Notes: generated by a model not told the origin, from the letters alone. Shown: positions 1-7,754, counted from the stretch's first letter. The stretch is 64,000 nucleotides of DNA from an uncultured Ruminococcus sp. (GCA_902762615.1 CACWOX010000010.1:1-64000); one strand, 5' to 3'. Made by a program: numbers and translations.

Positions 1-114
1 CTTCTTGTATATTGACATTTTGCTGATTTTTTTCTGACACTTTCCATTTTCAACTTTGTACTGAAATTGTGGATTTCTCAGGGTCACTGAATAGTTACCT
101 ATATTCTTTGACAT
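1..114 (-). CDS. Partial small hypothetical protein, N-terminus only
   Basis: An ATG at 114-112 is preceded on the minus strand by a strong AGGAGG site five bases away, and the frame stays open for 38 codons until it runs off the left edge. The visible peptide (MSKNIGNYSVTLRNPQFQY and onward) is basic, with no membrane segment or motif I recognise. It starts ten bases after the stop of the small membrane gene at 124-270, so it is probably the next gene of the nitroreductase operon. Function cannot be assigned. Confidence 0.5.
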   Translation of the reverse strand, partial: MSKNIGNYSVTLRNPQFQYKVENGKCQKKISKMSIYKK

Positions 115-123
115 GATTTCCTC

Positions 124-270
124 CTATTTTTTATCTGACTTCTGTGCCTTAACCAGATTTCCATAATCAGCTCCGCAGAATGACTTACCTTGTTTCACAT
201 TTCTTGCCATCCACGCTATTATCATAGCAATAATCCAAACAATAACAGCACCCATAATTATGTTTCCCAT
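124..270 (-). CDS. Small single-pass membrane protein (48 aa)
   Basis: This 48-residue protein has one hydrophobic helix at about residues 3-22 followed by a basic tail with one cysteine (KSFCGADYG). I chose the ATG at 270 because a GAGGAG ribosome binding site lies seven bases upstream; a longer in-frame extension to 306 has none. Size and layout resemble the small FeoB-associated cysteine-rich membrane proteins of Firmicutes, but it has only one cysteine and no feoB is nearby, so that name is not justified. It follows the nitroreductase gene by 20 bases and is probably co-transcribed with it. Confidence 0.55.
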   Translation of the reverse strand: MGNIIMGAVIVWIIAMIIAWMARNVKQGKSFCGADYGNLVKAQKSDKK

Positions 271-290
271 ATCATATCTCCTCTGCCACA

Positions 291-809
291 CTACAGTTCT
301 TTGCAAAAATCTTTAATATCTCTATATACATCATGCCACGGAGCATACGGCACGCAATCCTCTGTGGCATACCCAACAGGAAGCAGACAGACAGGCTTGA
401 TGTTCTTAGGAAGATCAAACGCCTTAGCAACTGCCTTCACATCAAACAGCCTTACCCAAACAGAGCCTATGCCCTGCTCCCAGGCTTCCAGCATCATATG
501 AGTACAGACAATGCTGCAGTCCATCTCACCGCTGCTGTAACCACGCTCCGTCTGGCTCTTCCATGTCTTACTCTCATCACTGCAGATCAGGAAGACCATC
601 GGTGCCCCATAAATACAGCGGCATAAACGATTGATCTTATTCATGGCAGCTTCACTTTTCAGCAAATAAATCATCTGCGGCTGATAATTGACTGCCGTTG
701 GTGCCAGCTGTGCAGCCTTCAGGATTTTGTCAATCTTTTCCTGTTCCACAGGTCTGTCCGAAAAGGAACGGACAGAATACCTGTCAGCGGCAAGCTCCAT
801 AAAATCCAT
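291..809 (-). CDS. Nitroreductase family protein
   Basis: This predicted FMN-dependent NAD(P)H oxidoreductase has 172 residues. It opens with the family's conserved RYSVRSF segment (residues 9-15), which contributes to flavin phosphate binding, followed by the usual helix with APTAVNYQPQ. The start at 809 is set by a GGGAGGGG ribosome binding site; a longer frame exists but lacks one. It lies 17 bases downstream of the NTF2-like gene and divergent from an HxlR-type regulator, a typical arrangement for electrophile or quinone stress. The substrate is unknown. The family also includes dehalogenases and ligand-free paralogues, so nitroreduction itself is not demonstrated. Confidence 0.85.
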   Translation of the reverse strand: MDFMELAADRYSVRSFSDRPVEQEKIDKILKAAQLAPTAVNYQPQMIYLLKSEAAMNKINRLCRCIYGAPMVFLICSDESKTWKSQTERGYSSGEMDCSIVCTHMMLEAWEQGIGSVWVRLFDVKAVAKAFDLPKNIKPVCLLPVGYATEDCVPYAPWHDVYRDIKDFCKEL

Positions 810-826
810 TGCAACCCCTCCCAATC

Positions 827-1195
827 TTACTGATACTGATGGAACACCTTTGCAAGGATCTTCCACTGACCATCTTCCTTAATCAGGCTATGGAAATCCG
901 TAAATGCCAGCCCATGCCAGTCTTCCAGAGTTACGCGGACAACTGCAGCCGTTCCTTCGATGCTCAGTACATCAACCCTTGCCTTTGTCTCCGGTGCTGG
1001 TCCGAACGCATCAACAGCGCCGTACAGCGCTTCGATGGAACCGTTATAATACTCTCCGTTCAGATAGCCGTACATCAGCGCATTCTCTGTAAATGCAGGC
1101 TTCATAATGTCGCTCTTGCCTTCTTTGCAAGCTTCGGTGTATTTTGCGACAGTAGCCAGCACCTCTTCATAATCAGAAACTTTGATCTTTTCCAT
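827..1195 (-). CDS. NTF2-like / putative lumazine-binding fold protein
   Basis: This 122-residue protein fits the NTF2-like superfamily of cone-shaped folds, specifically the putative lumazine-binding group: an N-terminal helix (KYTEACKEGK), then FTENALMYGYLNG, and a C-terminal strand pair ending GQWKILAKVFHQY. Members bind small ligands or act as enzymes, and function cannot be read from sequence. It is the first gene of the minus-strand operon with the nitroreductase, behind an extended -10 promoter at 1254-1281. Its divergent partner is the HxlR regulator, which probably controls it. Length matches the family. Confidence 0.7.
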   Translation of the reverse strand: MEKIKVSDYEEVLATVAKYTEACKEGKSDIMKPAFTENALMYGYLNGEYYNGSIEALYGAVDAFGPAPETKARVDVLSIEGTAAVVRVTLEDWHGLAFTDFHSLIKEDGQWKILAKVFHQYQ

Positions 1196-1226
1196 GGTAT
1201 CTTCTCCTTGTAATTTTGATTTGGGA

Positions 1227-1320
1227 TTGACTTTTTCGTCCGTCCTGATTATAATTATAGCATGAACAATGACATTTGCAAGAACGCACTTTTTTGTTAT
1301 ATACTATCTAAAAGTATAGT
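1227..1320. promoter_or_regulatory. Divergent promoter region with candidate HxlR operator
   Basis: Three promoter-like pairs are visible. Plus strand: TTGACT 1227-1232 and TATAAT 1250-1255, 17 bp apart. Minus strand: TTGCAA 1276-1281 and an extended TGC-TATAAT at 1254-1259, 16 bp apart, serving the NTF2-like/nitroreductase operon. Plus strand again: TTGCAA 1276-1281 and TATACT 1300-1305. The last -10 is one arm of an inverted repeat, TATACT (1300-1305) and AGTATA (1313-1318). This repeat is a good candidate operator for autoregulation by the HxlR protein. The operator role is inference. Confidence 0.6.
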
Positions 1321-1335
1321 TAGGAGAAGTTGAAC

Positions 1336-1686
1336 ATGAATATCGAGAAGATCAAGACTTATAACTGCCCGGTCGAAGCCGCAATGGACGTCATTGGCGG
1401 AAAGTACAAGGCACTGATTGTCTATGAGTTGATAAACGGTACAAGGCGATATAACGAGATTCAAAGAGCTGTTCCGCAGGCAACACCCCGTATGCTCAGC
1501 AAGCAGCTCAAAGAACTGGAGGAGGACGGTGTCATTAACCGTGTACTATATCCGGTTGTGCCACCCAAGACGGAATACTCTCTGACAGAAATGGGAGAAA
1601 CGCTTGTCCCAATCGTTGAAGCTCTATGTAAATGGGGTGAACACTACTTTGAGTTGGCAGGAGCCCACATACCCTGCGGGGAATAA
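1336..1686 (+). CDS. HxlR family winged-helix regulator
   Basis: This DNA-binding regulator of 116 residues has the HxlR signature: PVEAAMDVIGGKYKALIVYEL, the recognition helix region with TPRMLSKQLKELEEDG, and a wing with YPVVPPKTEYSLTEMG. I chose the ATG at 1336 because AGGAG at 1322-1326 lies nine bases upstream; the TTG at 1330 is too close. Cys11 just before the fold matches the position of the redox-sensing N-terminal cysteine of YodB-type regulators, and two more cysteines lie near the C-terminus. With a divergent nitroreductase operon this suggests a thiol-based sensor of electrophiles, which is inference. Confidence 0.9.
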   Translation: MNIEKIKTYNCPVEAAMDVIGGKYKALIVYELINGTRRYNEIQRAVPQATPRMLSKQLKELEEDGVINRVLYPVVPPKTEYSLTEMGETLVPIVEALCKWGEHYFELAGAHIPCGE

Positions 1687-1698
1687 CTCACACAAATC

Positions 1699-1737
1699 AA
1701 AACGCCTCTGAACCACACATCGGCTCAGGGGCGTTTT
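1699..1737 (+). terminator. Terminator after HxlR gene
   Basis: AAAACGCCTCTGA (1699-1711) pairs with TCAGGGGCGTTTT (1725-1737), with one G-U position and a 13-base loop. T-rich sequence follows on the plus strand and an A-rich 5' arm precedes it, so it could work in both directions, ending the minus-strand PPOX gene as well. Confidence 0.75.
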
Positions 1738-1778
1738 GGTTATTTCACTGTCAGGCGGACAGAAATCTTCGGGAGAAT

Positions 1779-2171
1779 TTATAATGTAATGACCTTGGGT
1801 TCTTCCGTAAATGAATAAATCGTTGCCACTCCATTTTCAAAATAGAACACGGTCATTGTACCATTATCCGGCGAAGCCAAGCTTTTGAGTGAGGGGTTAT
1901 CTTCCAACATAGCAACCCTTGCCTCGCGACGTAAATCCTCTTTCATGATCCCCTCTACACGAATCCATTTGCCTTCATGCATACCGCAGATTTCAACCCT
2001 TCCATTCTTCGATAGCTGCTGATAGACCTTTTTCTGATTATTCGTCTCGATATAAATCTTTCCCTCGTAGTCGCTCACCGCGCCAAATGGACGGACATGC
2101 GGCTGCCCGTCATCATCGGTTGCAAGAAAAAATGTTCCGCATTTTCTCAAAAAATCATAAGCCTCTTTCAT
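1779..2171 (-). CDS. Pyridoxamine 5'-phosphate oxidase-fold flavoprotein
   Basis: This 130-residue protein has a split-barrel fold of the PPOX-like family: MKEAYDFLRKCGTFFLATDDD, then GQPHVRPFGAVSDYEGKIYIET, the usual flavin-binding strands. Such single-domain proteins bind FMN, F420 or heme, and Clostridial members are generally unassigned reductases. The start at 2171 is favoured because it opens the conserved fold and sits after a purine-rich GGAAAGGAAA stretch; an upstream frame to 2213 is not supported. It lies directly downstream of the Rrf2 regulator on the same strand, with 61 bases between, and probably shares its transcript. Confidence 0.8.
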   Translation of the reverse strand: MKEAYDFLRKCGTFFLATDDDGQPHVRPFGAVSDYEGKIYIETNNQKKVYQQLSKNGRVEICGMHEGKWIRVEGIMKEDLRREARVAMLEDNPSLKSLASPDNGTMTVFYFENGVATIYSFTEEPKVITL

Positions 2172-2232
2172 TGTGATCGTTTCCTTTCCTTTTAATTTTA
2201 TATTTATGAACAATAATATTCATGCCATCATA

Positions 2233-2679
2233 TCATTCTGATTTTCTCTGCTGTTTTTCACGTATGATTTCGCCTCTGACTTTTCGGATGCATTCTGCAA
2301 GTGTCCGGTTCCGAAGTTCTTGTTCTGCTTTCTTCTCAATCTCATGAAATTCTTCCGTCAGTACAGGCTGAATATGACGTCCCACAGCGCATTCATCATT
2401 GGGATTCTGATGCAAATCAAACACATGTACTTCATCCGTCCCATAGATTGCCTGATAGATCATATACAACGTAAGTTCTTCCGGTTTAACCAGCAGCCTA
2501 AAGCCACTGACGCCTTGCCTGCTGTCGATGATTCCGTTTTTTTTCAGCAACCCGGTAATCTTACGAATATAACTCGCGTTTGTTCCTACGCTGGTTGCAA
2601 TCTGGTCAGATGTTGCCGACACTTCTGTATTGGCAATCAATATTAATGAGTGTATTGCTACAGAGAACCGTGTATCCAT
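2233..2679 (-). CDS. Rrf2 family transcriptional regulator
   Basis: This 148-residue winged-helix protein has the Rrf2 N-terminal pattern MDTRFSVAIHSLILIA, then a helix-turn-helix with SVGTNASYIRKITGLLKKNGIID and SRQGVSGF. IscR and NsrR coordinate Fe-S with three cysteines between about residues 92 and 106. Here only one cysteine (DECAVG) lies in that zone, with another near the C-terminus, so cluster binding is doubtful. It probably represses itself and the downstream PPOX-fold gene through the inverted repeat at 2717-2733. The signal is unknown. Confidence 0.85.
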   Translation of the reverse strand: MDTRFSVAIHSLILIANTEVSATSDQIATSVGTNASYIRKITGLLKKNGIIDSRQGVSGFRLLVKPEELTLYMIYQAIYGTDEVHVFDLHQNPNDECAVGRHIQPVLTEEFHEIEKKAEQELRNRTLAECIRKVRGEIIREKQQRKSE

Positions 2680-2716
2680 TCTTTAACCTTTATTATTATC
2701 TTTATTATTAGTACTT

Positions 2717-2762
2717 GTATTTGATACGAATACATTATAGCATACTAAGATGATTATGTCAA
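2717..2762 (-). promoter_or_regulatory. Promoter and candidate Rrf2 operator
   Basis: On the minus strand TTGACA (2757-2762) and TATAAT (2734-2739) are separated by exactly 17 bases. Immediately downstream, between the -10 and the Rrf2 start codon, GTATT (2717-2721) and AATAC (2729-2733) form an inverted repeat with a seven-base spacer, a position suited to autorepression. The promoter is seen directly; the operator is inferred. The rest of the gap (2763-2952) shows nothing I can name. Confidence 0.7.
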
Positions 2763-2952
2763 CAGAAAAACTCCGAAGACTTTGAAAAATACTGTTCGCA
2801 ATAAAAAATGCCGGAAATATCCTCGGACTTCCACAATTTACCCCTCAAGCGACCAAACGGCGGAGGAATGTTCCGTCAGAAATTGCGATTTCTCTTTTAC
2901 TCTTAACAATTCGCACTTGTGAACAGCTATACGGACATGCGAGGCAAGTGGG

Positions 2953-3204
2953 ATGGAGGTTCTTACCCCTTTTGAACGAAAATCACACGCAAAGATGACG
3001 ATGGAGGATTCATTCAGAATTTTGATAGAAGAAATGGCTTATTCTGCCTATAGCGGTGATATTGAATATTTCAGGAAGAAGTATATAGACATCATAGGAG
3101 AAAAAAGATTCAACGAGATACAAAAACTGATTTCAGTAATTCTCCCTGTCCAGGGTGCATATCCTTATCCGGAATCAGACGAGGGAGGTGCTGACAATGG
3201 CTAA
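2953..3204 (+). CDS. Small hypothetical protein upstream of integrase remnant
   Basis: This 83-residue protein is helical and charged, with a core IEYFRKKYIDIIGEKRFNEIQKLI and no recognisable domain. The ATG at 2953 has no good ribosome binding site, so the start is uncertain. Its stop overlaps the integrase start by eight bases, an arrangement typical of the small excisionase-like or regulatory gene preceding the integrase in Tn916-like conjugative elements. It is probably part of the same decayed element. I do not recognise its family. Confidence 0.45.
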   Translation: MEVLTPFERKSHAKMTMEDSFRILIEEMAYSAYSGDIEYFRKKYIDIIGEKRFNEIQKLISVILPVQGAYPYPESDEGGADNG

Positions 3205-3539
3205 TATCGAAAAGCGCGGGGAATCCTATCGCATTACCGTTTCATGCGGATATGACGTATGTGGGCGAAAGAAACGCGCTCACATGACATGGAAGCCGGA
3301 CAAAGGCATGACAGAGCGCCAGATCAAGAAAGAATTGGAGCGTCAGGCAGTTCTCTTTGAGGAACGCTTCAACGGAGGGGGGCGTAGTCAGCGGTGCGAT
3401 CAAATTCCAGACATTCGCGGAGGAATGGTTTGAAAAATACGCCGAAAAGCAGTTGAAGGAAAGCGCCGTCACATACTACCGCAATCTCTCCAAGCGGGTT
3501 TACATTGCCCTCGGAGCAAAGCGGATTAATAAAATCATA
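3197..3539 (+). pseudogene. Tyrosine integrase fragment, frameshifted and truncated
   Basis: The first frame (3197-3433) encodes an integrase N-terminal arm-binding segment (MANIEKRGESYRITVSCGYD) after a GGGAGG ribosome binding site. A second frame continues from about 3380 with the core-binding SAM-like domain (FQTFAEEWFEKYAEKQLKESAV and LGAKRINKII). The shift coincides with a run of six G at about 3378-3383; removing one G joins the frames as N-G-G-G-V-V-S-G. Homology then stops at 3539, where an IS1182-type end begins. The catalytic domain with R-H-R-Y is absent, so the gene is dead. The frameshift could instead be a sequencing artefact; the truncation could not. Confidence 0.8.
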
Positions 3540-3890
3540 GGGGCTGTCGCAAAAAGAAAAGTGAGGCAGCCTCTTTTTAATATGCAAAAAAACAGCCAGA
3601 GTCTGTACAGCCCCTGACTGTTAGTGTAAAATAGAAGTATGACCAATTGCAACAGAAATAAAAATCGAAAAGGATGATGCGGTAAGGTTGCTGAGTCACT
3701 ACGTGGAGGAAGCAGATTTGAGTGACTTGTATTCAACATATGAAAGAATAAGAGAAAATCAGGCAACACCGAGACAACTTTTAAAAATCATGCTGTATGC
3801 GCATATGAACAGGATATTCAAGCCGGATGATCGAGAGAAGCTGCAAAAGAGACATAAACTTTATGTACCTGTTAGCAGGAAAACCTGTTC
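3540..3890 (+). mobile_element. IS1182-family insertion sequence remnant
   Basis: The remnant begins with GGGGCTGTCGCAAAAA at 3540, the kind of terminus seen on IS1182-like elements of Clostridia. A matching inverted ACAGCCCC at 3607-3614 makes a 75-bp palindromic end. It is followed by pieces of a transposase N-terminus: one frame from about 3655 gives IEKDDAVRLLSHYVEEADLSD and LLKIMLYAHMNRIF, and another from 3842 gives CKRDINFMYLLAGKPV. At least two frameshifts separate these, and nothing of the catalytic DDE domain remains. The element sits exactly at the break in the integrase pseudogene, so it probably inserted there and then decayed. Confidence 0.75.
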
Positions 3891-3942
3891 TGCTATTCGA
3901 TTTATCCTTATGATATATTTATTCGCTCTATATCACAAAATC

Positions 3943-3991
3943 AAGGCTGTCACACAGGATGTTTTATTTTCCTTGTGCGACATCCCCTTTT
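3943..3991 (+). repeat. Palindromic IS-end-like repeat, copy 1
   Basis: An imperfect inverted repeat: GGCTGTCACACAGGA (3945-3959) pairs with TCCTTGTGCGACATCC (3970-3985), with an A/T-rich loop. An almost identical copy lies in the opposite orientation at 25349-25400. It sits 15 bases beyond the stop of the minus-strand permease and may serve as its terminator. The arms resemble IS1182-like termini, so it may be a miniature non-autonomous element. The second copy has complete GGGG/CCCC ends; this one lacks two G on the left. Confidence 0.65.
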
Positions 3992-4005
3992 GCTTTCCCA
4001 CAGAA

Positions 4006-5154
4006 TTATTTGATTTCAATGCCCTTTTCTCTGAGCCGCAAATACGCGTTTTCCCGCAGCAGCGTGTAAAGCACCGACGTCAGAGGAATAAATATCAGCA
4101 TTCCCGGCAGCCCCAAAATCGCGTTGCCCAGCAGCGCCGCGAGCAGCGTCCATATTGCCGGAAGTCCCATGGAATTGCCCACAATCTTCGGGTAAATCAG
4201 GTGGCTGTCTATCTGCTGAAGCACAAGGAATATCACCACAAATCCAAGTGCCTTCATAGGGCTTATCATTACAATAAGCAGGAAGCCCGCCAGCATACCC
4301 ACAAGCGAACCGATATAAGGAATCAACGCCAAAAAGCCTATAAACATGCTTATCACAATAGTATAAGGCATTTTAAATATGCTCATTACAAAAAAGAACA
4401 TCATTCCGAGTATAAAAGCGTCCAGACATTGCCCTGAGATAAAATAAAAGAACGTATCGGAGCAAAGGCGTGCAATCTCGCAAAGCCTGTCAGCCTTTTT
4501 CTCATCAAGATAAGCATATGTCAGCTTTTTGCACTGGCATTTCAGCCGCTTTTTGCCAGCCAGCACATATATGGCAATGATCGTTCCGGTAAAGATATTG
4601 ATGGCAGTATTCACCACCGAGGACGCCGCACTGTATGCCGTATCGACCAGCGTGGTCATGTTGCCTGTCATCTGCTCAATGAGTGTCGATACATTCAGGA
4701 CATTTATCAGCTGTTCGATTTTAGCGGTGTCTATTCCGTAGCTCTTGAGACTGGCAAGCAGCTTGGGATAATACATCATAAAGGCGTCGCCTATGCCCGA
4801 TACGGAATTCACCACTCTCGGAACCACGACATCAAACACATGGTATATGATCAGCGCTGTGCATATAAGCGTCAGCACGAGACTGGACCCGTCCAGAAAC
4901 GACGCAGGTATTTTTTTGCCGATTTTGCGCTTCAGCTTTGAAGCAAGGAACCCAAGCAGCTTGCAAAAGCCTCTCATTGGCGCGTTGAGAATCAGCGCAA
5001 TGAGCACGCCGATTATCAACGGCATGGAAATATCAACAACCCATCTGACAAATGCCAGCACGCTGCCGAGATTGTTGAACGCGGCAAACATGGTGATGGA
5101 AATAAATACAAACAGCAGCCCGTATTTAAAATAACCCTTTGTTTTGTCGTCCAT
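4006..5154 (-). CDS. AI-2E family transporter-like membrane permease
   Basis: This 382-residue polytopic protein has the AI-2E family layout: paired helices near the N-terminus (residues about 11-60), a third at about 90-120, a long amphipathic stretch (140-190), then a cluster of helices to about 365 with PYIGSLVGMLAGFLL and the conserved YPKIVGNSMGLPAIW. The family was named for quorum-signal export by YdgG/TqsA, but many members are Na+/H+ antiporters or unassigned, so the substrate is open. It is transcribed alone on the minus strand, and the repeat at 3943-3991 follows its stop. Confidence 0.85.
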   Translation of the reverse strand: MDDKTKGYFKYGLLFVFISITMFAAFNNLGSVLAFVRWVVDISMPLIIGVLIALILNAPMRGFCKLLGFLASKLKRKIGKKIPASFLDGSSLVLTLICTALIIYHVFDVVVPRVVNSVSGIGDAFMMYYPKLLASLKSYGIDTAKIEQLINVLNVSTLIEQMTGNMTTLVDTAYSAASSVVNTAINIFTGTIIAIYVLAGKKRLKCQCKKLTYAYLDEKKADRLCEIARLCSDTFFYFISGQCLDAFILGMMFFFVMSIFKMPYTIVISMFIGFLALIPYIGSLVGMLAGFLLIVMISPMKALGFVVIFLVLQQIDSHLIYPKIVGNSMGLPAIWTLLAALLGNAILGLPGMLIFIPLTSVLYTLLRENAYLRLREKGIEIK

Positions 5155-5342
5155 ATTTTTCTATTCCCCCCTTTTCGTATGGAAAGTGCAGAACATAACA
5201 CGTTAACAACGTCAACGGAAACCATCTGTGCTTTACCGTCATTATAACCGCCGAATTGGTTTATATTGCTAACGAGATGTTAAATAATTATTCGCCTAAA
5301 TATAAATAAAGTGTAAACGTGACAATTATTTGACAAAAATGT

Positions 5343-5371
5343 TTGAAATTACATAAATGATGTAGTATAAT
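5343..5371 (+). promoter_or_regulatory. Promoter of fba
   Basis: TTGAAA (5343-5348) and TATAAT (5366-5371) are 17 bases apart, giving a transcript start near 5378 and a leader of about 60 bases to the aldolase ATG. The rest of the 283-base gap shared with the divergent permease shows no further structure. Confidence 0.7.
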
Positions 5372-5437
5372 GTTAAAGTACTCAGGCGGCTCGTCCGCAG
5401 AGCAAAACAAAATTTATTTATTTGGAGAGTGACTTAT

Positions 5438-6307
5438 ATGCCTCTGGTAAACGCAAAGGACATGCTTATCAAAGCTATGGAAGGCAAGTATGCCGTCGGT
5501 CAGTTCAACATCAACAATCTCGAATGGACAAAGTCCATACTGCTCACCGCCGAGGAGCTCAAAGCTCCCGTTATTCTCGGTGTTTCCGAGGGTGCAGGCA
5601 AGTATATGTGCGGCTACAAGACAGTAGTGGGCATGGTCAAGGGCATGATTGAAGAGCTGAATATCACCGTTCCCGTAGCGCTGCATCTCGACCACGGCTC
5701 TTTTGAGGGCGCAAAGGCATGCATCAAGGCAGGCTTCTCGTCCATCATGTTTGACGGCTCTCATTATCCAATCGAAGAGAACATCGAAAAGACCAAGATT
5801 CTGGTCAACACCTGCGAAGTGCTGGGTCTCTCGCTGGAAGCCGAGGTTGGCTCCATCGGCGGCGAAGAGGACGGCGTTGTCGGCATGGGCGAATGTGCGG
5901 ATCCCGCAGAGTGCAAGCAGATCGCTGATCTCGGCGTTACCATGCTCGCAGCAGGTATCGGCAACATTCACGGCAAGTACCCCGAAAACTGGCCGGGTCT
6001 GAGCTTTGAGACCCTCGAAGCTGTCAAGAACACCGTCGGCGACGTTCCACTGGTTCTGCACGGCGGCACAGGCATTCCTGAGGATCAGATCAAGAAGGCA
6101 ATCTCGCTGGGCGTTGCAAAAATCAACGTCAACACCGAGTGCCAGCTCGCATTCCAGGAGGCTACAAGAGCATACATCGAGGCAGGCAAGGATCAGCAGG
6201 GTAAGGGCTTTGACCCCCGCAAGCTGCTCGCTCCCGGCGCACAGGCCATCAGAGATATGGTCAAGACCAAGATGGAAATCTTCGGCTGCATCGGCAAGGC
6301 TGAGTAA
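5438..6307 (+). CDS. fba: Class II fructose-bisphosphate aldolase
   Basis: This glycolytic enzyme cleaves fructose 1,6-bisphosphate to dihydroxyacetone phosphate and glyceraldehyde 3-phosphate in the cytoplasm. The 289-residue length and the motifs fit the zinc-dependent class II family: GQFNINNLEW near residue 22, the metal-site LHLDHGSFE near residue 80, and the phosphate-binding GGTGIPEDQIKKAI near residue 210. The ATG at 5438 follows a TTTGGAGAG ribosome binding site. It has its own promoter and a long terminator hairpin, so it is probably a single-gene, highly expressed unit. Confidence 0.96.
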   Translation: MPLVNAKDMLIKAMEGKYAVGQFNINNLEWTKSILLTAEELKAPVILGVSEGAGKYMCGYKTVVGMVKGMIEELNITVPVALHLDHGSFEGAKACIKAGFSSIMFDGSHYPIEENIEKTKILVNTCEVLGLSLEAEVGSIGGEEDGVVGMGECADPAECKQIADLGVTMLAAGIGNIHGKYPENWPGLSFETLEAVKNTVGDVPLVLHGGTGIPEDQIKKAISLGVAKINVNTECQLAFQEATRAYIEAGKDQQGKGFDPRKLLAPGAQAIRDMVKTKMEIFGCIGKAE

Positions 6308-6343
6308 TTGTCCCCTATAAAAGATTCAATTAACCATTGATAA

Positions 6344-6409
6344 ACCCCCGCTGAAGCGGAGTTTTTACCGGACAACCGGAAGGACTCCGCCGACGCAGGG
6401 GTGTTTTTC
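6344..6409 (+). terminator. Terminator after fba
   Basis: A long imperfect hairpin: ACCCCCGC at 6344 onward pairs with GCAGGGGT ending at 6402, the CGGAGT/ACTCCG arms pair inside it, and CCGG-ACAA-CCGG forms the tip. A T-run follows at 6404-6408. Confidence 0.85.
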
Positions 6410-6483
6410 TTACAATAATCCACATATTTATTATTCCGCAGGTGCAAAATATTGATTTATCTGCCGGAAGTTACATTTTAATA

Positions 6484-6512
6484 TTGACATATCCGCAAAA
6501 TGGGTAGATAAT
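6484..6512 (+). promoter_or_regulatory. Promoter of ilvA
   Basis: TTGACA (6484-6489) and GATAAT (6507-6512) are separated by 17 bases, with transcription expected to start near 6519, about 35 bases before the ilvA start codon. Confidence 0.7.
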
Positions 6513-6554
6513 ATATTCCAATAATCCACATACTATAGGAAAGGTGAATTCAAC

Positions 6555-7754
6555 ATGCTTTCACTGGACAAATTTTACCATGCCGCCTATGTGCTCAAGA
6601 GCGTTCTGCGCCGCACGGACCTGGTCTACGCGCCCGAACTCAACCCGGAGGCGGATATATACTTAAAGCCCGAATGTTTGCAGGTGACAGGCTCCTTCAA
6701 GGTAAGAGGCGCTTACTACAAAATTGCCACTCTCTCCGATGAGGAGAAGGCAAAGGGCGTGATCGCATGCTCCGCCGGCAATCACGCGCAGGGCGTCGCT
6801 CTCGCCGCTACCAAAAGCGGTATCAAGTCGCTGATCTGCCTGCCGGACGGCGCTCCCATCTCCAAGGTCGAAGCCACGCGCAAGCTCGGCGCTGACATCT
6901 GTCTGGTCAACGGCGTTTACGACGACGCTTACAACAAGGCTCTCGAACTGCGCGACGAGAAGGGCTACACCTTCATTCACCCCTTTGACGACGAATCGGT
7001 CATCGCGGGTCAGGGCACCATCGGACTGGAAATAGCCGATCAGCTTCCCGACGCGGACGCAGTGATCGTTCCAATCGGCGGCGGCGGTCTTATCTCCGGC
7101 GTTGCATTCGCCATCAAGCAGCTCAATCCTAATATAAAGATCTACGGCGTACAGGCTGCCGGAGCACCCAGCATGTTCAATTCCATTCACGACGGCAAGA
7201 TCGAGCGTCTGCCCTCAGTCTCCACCATTGCCGACGGCATAGCCGTCAAGGAACCCGGCTCCATCACATTCGACACCTGCCAGAAGTATGTTGACGAAAT
7301 CGTCACCGTCACCGACGACGAGATTTCCGCTGCCATTCTCGCTCTTATCGAGAAGCAGAAGATGATCGCAGAGGGCGCCGGAGCGGTTTCCGTCGCTGCC
7401 GCTATGTTCAACAAGGTTCCCGTCAAGGGCAAGAAGGTCGTCTGTGTCGTTTCGGGCGGTAATATTGACGTGACCATTCTCTCCCGCGTCATCAAGAGAG
7501 GACTGCTCATGTCGGGCCGCACCTGTTCGCTCATTCTCGAGCTGATCGATAAGCCCGGTCAGCTTCAGGGCGTTGCCAACATCATCGCCAACCTCGGCGG
7601 CAATGTCATTTCCATCCACCACGAGCGTGCCAACGAGGGCGCCGACGTCAACGGCTGCTATCTCAGACTGCTGCTGGAAACCAAAAACTTCCAGCACATC
7701 GAGGAGATTAAGAAGGCGCTGCTCGACGCGGGTTATCACTTCGCCAACAACTGA
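6555..7754 (+). CDS. ilvA: Threonine ammonia-lyase with C-terminal ACT domain
   Basis: This PLP enzyme deaminates threonine to 2-oxobutanoate, the first committed step of isoleucine synthesis. PLP-lysine Lys49 lies in TGSFKVRGAYYK, the phosphate and substrate loop is SAGNHAQG (72-79), and GGGGLISG marks the PLP phosphate cup. A C-terminal ACT domain (about 325-399, starting LILELIDKPGQLQGV) is expected to bind an allosteric amino acid. The 399-residue length matches the single-ACT form rather than the long two-ACT E. coli IlvA. RidA follows directly, which fits because this reaction releases reactive enamine/imine intermediates. Confidence 0.94.
   Translation: MLSLDKFYHAAYVLKSVLRRTDLVYAPELNPEADIYLKPECLQVTGSFKVRGAYYKIATLSDEEKAKGVIACSAGNHAQGVALAATKSGIKSLICLPDGAPISKVEATRKLGADICLVNGVYDDAYNKALELRDEKGYTFIHPFDDESVIAGQGTIGLEIADQLPDADAVIVPIGGGGLISGVAFAIKQLNPNIKIYGVQAAGAPSMFNSIHDGKIERLPSVSTIADGIAVKEPGSITFDTCQKYVDEIVTVTDDEISAAILALIEKQKMIAEGAGAVSVAAAMFNKVPVKGKKVVCVVSGGNIDVTILSRVIKRGLLMSGRTCSLILELIDKPGQLQGVANIIANLGGNVISIHHERANEGADVNGCYLRLLLETKNFQHIEEIKKALLDAGYHFANN

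Noticed and set aside
3688..4437. 249-codon plus-strand frame
   Set aside because: Its first part is the IS transposase remnant; the rest is antisense to the AI-2E family permease. It is not one gene.
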